Positions 45,101-57,100 of a stretch of DNA of 64,000 nucleotides are shown here, in pieces (the stretch's first letter is position 1; the number at the start of each line of letters is the position of its first letter). The DNA is taken from the NCBI GenBank assembly GCA_026874595.1, contig CM049309.1, positions 2,020,076 to 2,084,075 on the forward strand, given 5' to 3'. The notes beneath the pieces are model-generated. The model ran no database searches, had not been told where the DNA came from, and saw only the letters and a program-made list of their open reading frames with translations. A program made the position numbers and the translations under genes. The DNA comes from Sipunculus nudus. Its lineage: Eukaryota > Annelida > Sipuncula > Golfingiida > Sipunculidae.

Positions 45101-48100
45101 TGTAGGACAAACCTGAGGATAATACCATCCTGTTAAAGTTAAGTATAGGACAAACCTGAGGGTAATACCATCCTGTTAAAGTGAAGTATAGGACAAACCT
45201 GAGGATAATACCATCCTGTTAAAGTGCAGTGTAGGACAAACATGAGGAAAATACCATCCCGTTAAAGTGCAGTGTAGGACATATTGGGGTAATACCATCC
45301 TGTTAAAGTGCAGTGTAGGACAAACCTGAGGATAATACAATCCTGTTAAAGTGCAGAGTAGGACAAACCTGAGGATAATACCATCCTGTTAAAATGCAGT
45401 GTAGGACAAACCTGAGGGTAATACCATCCTGTTAAAGTGCAGTGTAGGACAAACCTGAGGAAAATACCATCCTGTTAAAGTGCAGTGTAGGACAAACATG
45501 AGGAAAATACCATCCTGTTAAAGTGCAGTGTAGGACAAATTGGGGTAATACCATCCTGTTAAAGTGCAGTGTAGGACAAACCTGAGGATAATACAATCCT
45601 GTTAAAGTGCAGAGTAGGACAAACCTGAGGATAATACCATCCTGTTAAAATGCAGTGTAGGACAAACCTAAGGATAATATCATCCTGTTAAAGTGCAGTG
45701 TAGGACAAACCTGAGGGTAATACCATCCTGTTAAAGTTCAGTGTTGGACAAACCTGAGGATAATACAATCGTGTTTAAGTGCAGTGTAGGACAAACCAGA
45801 GGATAATACCATCCTGTTAAAATGAGTGTAGGACAAACCTGAGGATAATACCATCCTGTTAAAGTGCAGTGTAGGACAAACCAGAGGATAATACCATTCT
45901 GTAAAAGTGCAGCGTAGGACAAACCGAATGATAATACCATCCTGTTAAAGTGAAGTATAGGACAAACCTGAGGGTAATACCATCCTGTTAAAGTGCAGTG
46001 TAGGACAAACCTGAGAAAATTCCATCCTGTTAAAGTGCAGTGTAGGACAAACCTGAGGATAATACCATCCTGTTAAAGTGCAGTGTAGGTCAAACCTGAG
46101 GAAAATACCATCCTGTTAAAGTGCAGTGTAGGACAAACCTGAGGAAAATACCATCCTGTTAAAGTGCAGTGTAGGACAAATTGGGGTAATACCATCCTGT
46201 TAAAGTGCAGTGTAGGACAAACCTGAGGATAATACAATCCTGTTAAAGTGCAGAGTAGGACAAACCTGAGGATAATACCATCCTGTTAAAATGCAGTGTA
46301 GGACAAACCTGAGGATAATATCATCCTTTTAAAGTGCAGTGTAGGACAAACCTGAGGGTAATACCATCCTGTTAAAGTTCAGTGTTGGACAAACCTGAGG
46401 ATAATACAATCGTGTTTAAGTGCAGTGTAGGACAAACCAGAGGATAATACCATCCCTTTAAAATGAGTGTAGGACAAACCTGAGGATTATACCATCCTGT
46501 TAAAGTGCAGTGTAGGACAAACCAGAGGATAATACCATTCTGTAAAAGTGCAGCGTAGGACAAACCGAATGATAATACCATCCTGTTAAAGTGAAGTATA
46601 GGACAAACCTGAGGGTAATACCATCCTGTTAAAGTGCAGTGTAGGACAAACCTGAGAAAATTCCATCCTGTTAAAGTGCAGTGTAGGACAAACCTGAGGA
46701 AAATACCATCCTGTTAAAGTGAAGTGTAGGACAAACCTGAGGATAATACCATCCTGTTAAAGTGCAGTGTAGGACAAACCTGAGGAAAATACCATCCTGT
46801 TAAAGTGCAGTGTAGGTCAAACCTGAGGAAAATACCATCCTGTTAAAGTGCAGTGTAGGACAAACCTGAGGATAATACCATCCTGTTAAAGTGCATTGTA
46901 GGACACACCTGAGGATAATACCATCCTGTTAAAGTGCAGTGTAGGACAAACCTGAGGATAATACCATCCTGTTAAAGTGCAGTGTAGGACAAACCTGAGG
47001 ATAATACCATCCTGTTAAAGTGCAGTGTAGGACAAACCTGAGGATAATACCATCCTGTTAAAGTGCAGTGTAGGACAAACATGAGGATAATACCATCCTG
47101 TTAAAGTACAGTGTAGGACAAACATGAGTATAATACCATCCTGTTAAAGTGCAGTGTAGGACAAACCTGAGGATAATACCATCCTGTTAAAGTGCAGTGT
47201 AGGACAAACCTGAGGATAATACCATCCTGTTAAAGTGCAGTGTAGGACAAACCTGAGGATAATACCATCCTGTTAAAGTGCAGTGTAGGACAAACCTGAG
47301 GATAATACCATCCTGTTAAAGTGCAGTGTAGGACAAACATGAGTATAATACCATCCTGTTAAAGTGCAGTGTAGGACAAACCTGAGGATAATACCATCCT
47401 GTTAAAGTGCAGTGTAGGACAAACCTGACGATAATACCATCCTGTTAAAGTGCAGTGTAGGATAAACCTGAGGATAATACCATCCTGTTAAAGTGCAGTG
47501 TAGGACAAACCTGAGGATAATACCATCCTGTTAAAGTGCAGTGTAGGACAAATTGGGGTAATACCATCCTGTTAAAGTGCAGTGTAGGACAAACCTGAGG
47601 ATAATACCATCCTGTTAAAATGCAGTGTAGGACAAACCTGAGGATAATACCATCCTGTTAAAGTGCAGTGTAGGACAAACCTGAGGATAATACCGTCCTG
47701 TTAAAGTGCAGTGTTGGACAAACCTGAGGATAATACCATCCTGTTAAAGTGCAGTGTAGGACAAACCTGAGGATAATACCATCCTGTTAAAGTGCAGTGT
47801 AGGACAAACCTGAGGATAATACCATCCTGTTAAAGTGCAGTGTAGGACAAACCTGAGGATAATACCATCCTGTTAAAGTGCAGTGTAGGACAAACCTGAG
47901 GATATTACCATCCTGTTTAAGTGCAGTGAAGGACAAATTGAGGTAATACCATCCTGTTAAAGTGCATTGTAGGACAAATTGGGGTAATACCATCCTGTTA
48001 AAGTGCAGTGTAGGACAAACCTGAGGATAATACCATCCTGATTTTTGTTGGGCGCCCTACATTATTAACACATGGACATAAACAAAATGAACAGACTATG

Positions 48101-51100
48101 TTCTGGGATCAAAACATTTTATAAAAGGTTGCCAGATATTGGAACAGGCCCCTTTAAGATAGCTGTCAGGAACCTGAATGAGTTACTTTCGTTGTTGCTT
48201 TACCTGTTGATCCTTCAGGCCCTGCTGGTGAAGTTGTTTGAACTGTTTCTCATAGTCCAAGATGTAACGAGGAAAAAGTGTCTTCTCATCAAAGGCAGCC
48301 TTTAAACCTGTCAAGGAGAGATTATCATAATGATAATGTTTATACTGCATCAAAGTGATATTACAATATATCCTAGATGAATATATAACAAAATATGTAA
48401 AGCAAACCTGTACTGTACAAAATCTGTGATACTGTAATATTTGTATAAACATGGTACAGATAGATCCATGACCATTTCAGTGGCTCTGTTCTCTGAATGT
48501 ATATAAAGGTGACCTTGCTATCAGGATGATGTTATTATATATATCCTTCTTGATTTAAAGGTGCCCATTCACCTACATTCTGAAAAAGAATGTACCGTAA
48601 AATCTCCACTTAAAACTGCGGTTTAATCAAGAAATTCAAAATCTTGAAATCGGGTTGATTTCCTCAAAGCACTGTGTGGTTTATACTAGAAGGGTTTCCT
48701 GAATATCTTCCTGACAGACATTGTTTTTGGGCCGAGTGGGCGATAATATTGCAACTTTCGAAGGCCGTTCTTAGCAGCAGTCTCGCATGCATGGGAGCCT
48801 TGTTTAAATGTATTATTTACGATTATTTGTTATTTATAAACTAAATATTGCTGATTAGTTTCGTGTGATATATAACTTGTTATAAAATCTTGGTAACCGT
48901 CACCAAATAATACGTTTACAACAACCCTGCTGTAACACACAGCGGCCCACTTTGTTGGGCATGGTCAAGCAAAATTGAAATAAAAGCCTACTTTAAACCC
49001 ATTTGCGGCATTATTTAGCAATGATTATTTGTCAAAACGTAAAAGGAATAAAAAGCTGACATCGTAAAGAGTCACACAATGGCAGACGATCATTTTAAAA
49101 TCAAGTATGATTGCCGCCATGTGCTGAAACGCCCCTGTATTCTACTAAGAATATTTTGAACGGCTGTACGCGGTGGGTGGTAAACAGAACAGCCACCTAT
49201 TTCGTCCCAGCATGCCTTGCGCGAACACTGTTTTGACAAAATGGCTCCCCACACGGAAAATTTCTTCAGGAAAAAAAAAACTTGCTTACCCTGACTGGCC
49301 ACTTTAATTTTACCTTAAATCACTCGATTTCAAGCGTCATGTTTCCTATACGTGCGTATCTCGACAAGGTAACTTCAGTTACTTAGATATTTAGTTAAGC
49401 TGACCAGCGATGTTTTCAAATGCACCAGCAAATTGTGACATGGAGTGATGTCAACGTACGATGTGACAAGGATAATACCGAAGTAACCGGTATGAAAATG
49501 ATTTGAATCTTCAGAGTAATTCCAGAAAATGGAATTTTCATCAAAAATTAAGATTTCAAAATATTACTTTTAGAATTAAAATATACAGTGACTTGAAATG
49601 GATCAGCAGAATATTTTTTTCTAAAATATAATGACAAATCAGTAGCAAACAAGAATACGGCACGGATAAAATCTGTATAAACAGGCAGAGGTTCACCGGC
49701 CCTTACGTCTTCCCAAACTTCATGCTTGAGTGACCCTGCAAAAAAGTGTTATGATGTGTTTCAATGAAATGCCCAAGGAATTTTAAAGTGGACAGGAATG
49801 GCCGAGTCGCAATCTATGCGTGTTCATTTCTAGATGATAGCTTGATTGTGTCCTTTGTCAAGTCATTCCATAGCGAAAGTTGGTGCGGTTTTAAAGGGGG
49901 GTTCTTAGTATTTGAGCCCCTCGCGGTGTCTCACCTGGAATTTCGGCGAAGTCTGGGTGCGGTTTTAATCGGAAGTGCAGTTTTAAGTGGAGATTTTACG
50001 GTATGTGATTTCAGGCTTCCTCTGTGTATATATTAATGATCTCAGGGTAATTCTGGTTATGAAAAGTTTTCATAAGGCCTATGAGAAGGATGTATAAACT
50101 TGTTTATCAACAACATGTTTGTAAACCCAGCAATGCTGACAAATGGGAAAAAAAGGTAACCTAAGGTGGTAGGTTGCATATATGCAGAGGTAGAAAGGTC
50201 ACTTGTTGCAAAACACTATTTGCAAAGCTCTTGAATCGTTGAATTTGTTTATTTTGGTGGGCCCCAAATATTGTTAACACCTTGATATAAACAAAACAAG
50301 CAGCCTGTATGTTATGGTATGCATATTTTCTGGTCTATTTTTATAAAAGCCCCAAGGGATTACCTTTAGTTTATAAAGGTCAGGTCAGACAGGTGATTAA
50401 GGTTTTATTATTATGAAGCTCCGACTAGTTAAGAAGTCATAAGAACTTGACATACGGTGACTTTTTGATTGAAAGAGCAGTCAATAGAGCGCATACCTCT
50501 GCCATGGCAAAGACAGTCCTTCTGGATACACCACTATCTGACCCCCCCCCCCCTTCAAACAGGGGTTTCCCTTGGCCCACTACCTAATCCTGGTTACCAA
50601 GAAGCAGGAAACAGCCTCCTTGGCAACATAACCTCTCTAACAAACATGGGTTATGAGTGTGTGTTTGTGCGTGTGCTCATGCATAATGATATAGTGACTG
50701 GATGTCTCCAAGTCTGTCAGGAGATTTCATTTATATATATTTTTCCTATATTTTTCTTTCATGAAGTACTCCCTGTAATGGGTACTGATGTAGGCAAATT
50801 TCCATTAATGACAACTTTAGTGTCTACAACATCACAAACAGACATGACAGCTACGGCTGTGCATGTGGAAAATCCTAACTGAAATCCAGTAACCATTCTA
50901 TGTGTATCATACCCATAATATTTATATTTCCAACAATTTCCAACAGAGAGTTATATTTTTCAAAGAGTGGGAGACTTAAATAATTTGAGTATAGCTTTCA
51001 GACTGTCTGTCCCTGATCCCATCTTTCATAGAAATATTAATAGTATATATACCATGGTACTCCTGAACTTCATCCCGGCTATCATATCATACTGCTGTGG

Positions 51101-54100
51101 ATGGAGGGAGGCAGGAGATGTGGCCAGCATCAGCTGGAGCCAAGATGGGCAGGATTCTATGTCCCGGGCATCGGGTTCTTTTGGACAGGCTATGAATAAT
51201 GAATAGGCCTTGTACCATCAGAGTAATCTGTGTTTGATGGCTACCAGCCTCCGTACCAGATGAAGCTGGAAGACTTACTCCCGCATCTCTCTACAGAGAC
51301 TGCCAAGCCAGCCCGTCTGTCCGGCTAAAACAGGAAGGCTTTGCTTTTACTACATCAGTCACTGGTTGTAGTGACAGAAAGCGCAACACAATCCAGCCAC
51401 AAATAGAGGCAGTTAGTATCCATTTATGGAAGGAAAGAAACCCATCCGCTCCGCTCAGTCTGTAAGTCTAGAGACAAAGACAGCAAGCTGTATACTTCTG
51501 ATATCGCCAATAAATCTTGTTGTAAAATCAACTACTGTAACATATGAAAATAATCACCATGAAATAAACATACAGATTTCAACGACAGAGTTATTGATGC
51601 TTGTGTACTGAAGAAGTATGTTTTATATTTATTGTTCTCTTGGCATCAAAGCACTGAGTACTTCAGCTAGTTGTCTTTATTTGGAAACTGCAACTGAAGC
51701 CAACGGAAGTGACTATATAAACTAAAATTAAACCCAAAATGAACAATATCATTTTCAGTAGATACGGGAAATAGATAAATCAATGAAATGGCCATTTGGT
51801 AACACAAACATTTCAATGATCATACATTACCTTTTTATATAAAAAAATGAGTAAAATTCAAATATTTCAAATTTCATATCATTGTTAGTTTTTTCAGTGT
51901 CATTAATGAATATTAGAGAGAAAAAAAATGACAATTATTTTGCACCTGCAGTGATCAGTCACAGTCACTTTTTAAAACTAAATGTTAAATTTGAACATCA
52001 CAAGAACTAATACATGTGATAATTTAGGCAAATTAGCTAATATTAATTAAAAAATAAATTCTTTTTTTCACATAAATATTTCAAATAAACAGGCCATTCG
52101 TTGTGTACTTTTATCATTTCCAATTTGAACTAGTGTGACATGGCTAACTAAAAGACATATGTTTTCAGTTATCAAATGTATTTTGCCATTATTTTAACGT
52201 TTTAATGGACAGATCCATGTCTTCACAATACAAGGAGGAGGACAGCACGTGGGACACACAATTTATTTTCCCTAGGCCCTTACAGGATACATTCCCAGAG
52301 TAAACAGCAGCTACCATACCTGGAACGCCATGTCACGACCATGAGACTTCAGTGACATCACTGTCATAGATCTTATGTTTAAATTCATTCCTTGTAAAGG
52401 AGTCATCATAACGATGACATCAAGATAACAATGTCATTTACTCAATAACAAATGAAAGTTAAAAATACCTAGTTGCCAACAAATTATCTCTAAATGTTTT
52501 TAACTGATTTCATGAATTTTTCAGAAAAGTAGGCCAAAGGCAGAAGAAGAAGCATAAAACTGCTGGAGCAGAGTGATATATTTTTAGATGTTGTTTGGAA
52601 CAACAATTGAAACAGTAGACAAAATGAGGGGCAACTTTGCCTGGGTCCCAATCCAGATCTGCATTTTGATTGAACTTATCAATCCTAAAATTATAGTTTT
52701 TCATCATTGGTTCATTGTCTGTCTTTCCTACAATTCACTGAACTTTTGGTGATATGGCTCAAACACCTACAGTCCACATGCACACACACAAATCCAATTG
52801 GTCTCGTTACCTCTTGCCATCTTTGTTATTGGAGGTAAATGACACCCCTTCTAAACCTGCATTCATAGTCAACCCCCCCCCCCCCCAATGATTTCAGGTC
52901 CTTAAACCTTATAATGATGTTTTCAAGGCATGAAAAATTAAAAATAATAATTATAATAATGAATAATAATGACAATGACAATAAAGGAATTTATCTCCAT
53001 CAGTCTTTTATTAGAATTATCAAATAACTGAGGTGATGTAGTGTAACTTGACAGTCTGACTGAAATTATACTCATTCAATGATATAATGCTATTTAAAAT
53101 GATGATAACAAATAAAAACTAAAATGTTGTTCATTGCTATACAATAACAGACATATATCTCCCTTCCCTATTGGCCTTTCCATCCCCAAATTTGAGAAAA
53201 AAAACAGACTACTACTTAGACTATGACTAAGTCACAGCATTCGCAAATTATTTCTATTCTGGCTGATTTGACCTTGAAGATGAAGGTCAAAGTCACAGTT
53301 ATTGAACAGTTCCAAGACTTTGGTAGAAACATTTCGCAAATCATATTTCATGAAAATATACTGAGTGGTTCAAAAGTTATAGCTTTCACAAATAATTTCT
53401 ATTCTGGCTGATTTGACCTTGAAGATTCAGGACAAGGTCAACAGTTTTCGAACTCATCAAAGAACTTCCTTGAAACAATGAGTATTTCAACTTTAAGGAA
53501 AAAATATGCAAAACTTAAAAAAAATATTTTCAGCCTATTTGGCCTTGATGATAAAGGTCAAGGTCACTGATTTTCAAACTCCAAGATATTGGTAGATACA
53601 ATTTAAAACTCAAATTTTATGAAAATATGTTGAGTTGTTCAAAATTTATCTCATTCACAAAAATTGACACAAACAACCACTGATGGCGATGACAGACCAA
53701 ACACTATGTCTCCTCACATGGGAGGGTAGACATTATATGTATACTTTGTACTATTAAAGATTTATTTCCTGAAAATCAATAAAACTAAAAGCAAGGTCAT
53801 TCTGACAAATAATTTATATTAGAATGACAAATTTTTTACACTCAAATTCACTCAAACCCCTGCTCAGGCAGACATCAAACTATCCACGATCAAGGACTCA
53901 AAAATGATTACACACAAATAAAATATAGCCCACTCAACAGATAGTGTGTTGGTATGTTATAAGCAGTGACTGATGAAAGCTGGCTGTTAAAACACGCTGC
54001 ATTATTGGCCACTTCTATCAATGAAAATAGATAAGGGCTCAGTCTAACATGTGAATGACTGAAATAAATCTGTGCCAACAAGGCCACACCAACAAAAATT

Positions 54101-57100
54101 AATAAATCTGCACATCCTGGGGACAAAATTACAGGGTTGAGAGTGCTAGTTAAAAATACCACAATTTACAAATTGATGCAAAATATGTGAAATTTAAAAA
54201 AAAATATGCTGTAAGAACAGAAAAATGTGCTTCAGGTCTTGAAATGTTGCAATTTTCAATATTAATTAACACATGTAAATGATTTTCTAAGGGCTTGAGA
54301 CAAGTGTAACCACAAATCATAGAACCTGGTGCTGAAACAGTAATAAATTTTGAACAATGAAAAACATGAACAGCAAGTAGGTAAAATTATTTATTTTTTG
54401 TTTGGCCTTAAGTGATATGCTCATTATTAATATTTCATTTTTTAAAATTATTTCCTCTATGATGACCCTGATCAAAATTAGAGGTTTCTGAGTATAAGGT
54501 TCCTTAATATACACACACCTGTGTTTATTGATCATGTTCTGGCTTGAATATCTTATATAAATATTGTGGGCCAATGTTAAAAAAGAAACAATATGGAAAG
54601 CACTCATAGATCTCATACAGCTTTATCTGTCAGTATGTCATATCTGTCAATTTTATTTCTTCATATTTTGGTATGCCGGAACTGCATCAACTGATTAAAA
54701 TATTTAATATTAATGCAATATTGTGGACTCGGCTGACAAGACAACACGGGCATCCAATTTAATATTTCTGTTCTGCTGTTGCTGTCTAATGTGTATACTA
54801 AAAAAGATTAGAATGAAACAGTCTGAAATTCCAGATTTTTCTTTTTTTTCAGTTTGGAAAAATTTCCTATAAAATAAAGGGTATACAAGAAACCGATGGC
54901 AGATTATGGTTTTCTGCATCAAATATGACAGACAGAGTACCGCCAGTTTGGATATTATTGTAAAAATCTAAATTTAAGTCTAAATTTAAGTAAATAACAT
55001 CACAATTGTCAGAAAAATATGAAAAAAAAGAATCAATTAATTCAAAATTTGTACAATTTCACTGTATGTGATACTTCTAAACAAGCTTTGTTTATGACAT
55101 TCAAGGTCTTGTAGAGAATTACAGCATCTGACCTCTTAATAGATCATGTTTCCAGTCATTTTGTAGAACATCCATGTGATCAATGTAACCCAGTGAAATG
55201 CCACTACTATGAAACATGAATAGTGTATATTTATAACCTTAAGCAAACTTTGAAATATATTGGTAAATAGCCTAAAATCACCATACTGATGATGGTCTTA
55301 ACAAAAAAAAATAATTTTAAACTAGATGTGTCGGAACATTTGTTAAATTTTGAAAAAATTTTTAAGTTCAGGTGGTGTCTTATGGTCAAAAGTATATGAC
55401 AAAATGCAAAGTCGATCTGTAACGGGTCATTATCAAGCAACACACCAAAAATCAGGCCAGTATCTGCAGGCCATACATGTGCATTTTCCATAAAACTTTC
55501 TGTCTTTCATGAAATTTTCTGTTTAGGAGCCGTAAAACAAACAAAAGTAGGTCAACCGGGACGAAACGCGAACTCGATCTGTAACTGTCATTATCTGCCC
55601 ACACATAAAAAATCAGGGTGGTATCTGCAGGCATTGAGGAAAAAAAGTGCGTACATATGCATTTGTTATGAAAATTTCTATTTTTCATTAAACTTTCTGT
55701 GTTCAGGAGAAGTTATACAGTCCAAAGTAGGTCAACTGGGACAAAACAAGAACTCAATCTGTAACTGGTCATTATCTGCCTACACACCAAAAATCAGGCC
55801 TGTGTCTGCAGGCACTGCAAAAAAAGTCAGTACATGTGCACTTTTTTATGAAATTTTCTATGTTAGAGCACCTTCAAATGGTCAAAAGTAGGTCAACTAG
55901 GACAAAACATGAACTCGATCTGTAACTGGTCATTATCTGCCCACACACCAAAAATCAGGCCAATATCTGCAGGCATTGCGAAAAAAAGTCAGTACATGTG
56001 TATTTGTCATGAAAATTTCTATTTTTCATGAAATTTTCTAAGTTTAGGAGCCGTAAAATGGTCAAAAAAAGGTCAACTGGGACGAAACGTGAACTCGATC
56101 TGTAACTGGTCATTATCTGCAGACACACCAAAAATCAGGCCAATATCTGCAGGCATTGCGAAAAAAGTCAGTACATGTGTATTTGTCATGAAAATTTCTA
56201 TTTTTCATAAAATTTTCTAAGTTTAGGAGCCGTAAAACGGTCAAAAGTAGGTCAACTGGGACGAAACGTGAACTCGATCTGTAACTGGTCATTATCTGCC
56301 CACACACCAAAAATCAATATCTGCAGGCATTGCAAAAAAAAGTCTGCACAACTGTTTGATTTCGAAATGACGGAATGACGGAAGGACGGAAGGACGGAAT
56401 GACGGACATGGGTAAAACTGTATGCCCCGGCCACTTTGTGGCGTGGGCATAAAAATATTAACACATTAAAAGTATGAAAAAATTATAAAAAAGGGTCATT
56501 TCTTAAAAATGTATAATACTTTTAAAAGCACAGTGATAGTAGTGCACACACTTTCATTTGATGAATATTAAGCCACTAAAACATGAATGAGAATATACCT
56601 GCAGATAATTAATCACAACAGTGGATGGTTAGTATATGAGTTAACGAGGGGATATATCAAATCTAATGTACTTTTTCATAATTATCAATAAACCTTCTGT
56701 TCAGATAAAAAATAAACTCTATTTATATTTAACACTAATAAATTCAACTGATAAATTATATAAGTCGTCAATGCAGTTTTAGAATAATAAATAATTTGTA
56801 TATTAGATAATATACTGTGTATAATTTATGGAATGCAGATTGACACACGTATCATTACAACATACATAAAGCCAGCACACAGTAACTGTCACTTTGGAAG
56901 TATGTGCGATGAATATTTTATCAAGAAGATATGGAAGCAACACCACACATAGTGACAAATACCTTCCTGCCATCCTAACTCTGCTGAAATTCATAAAACA
57001 TATCAAACTTTAATGACAAACTTGCCAAACTGCTGCAACCAGCAGGCTGTTAAACCACCAGTCAATACTTACAGAGAGAAATTATACTGATTAGGGGCTT

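Noticed and set aside
45731-47993. Minus-strand frames of 68-69 codons repeated in the big array
   Set aside because: Two of them are duplicates 641 bp apart; all are by-products of the 43-bp monomer.
49764-50036. 90-codon plus-strand frame
   Set aside because: It runs through the right inverted repeat of the TIR element and out into the flank.
51045-51110. Possible 42-nt minus-strand microexon (CCACAG ... ATG|GTATAT)
   Set aside because: Read in the phase 1 needed between the exons at 60086 and 48307 it gives a stop at once.
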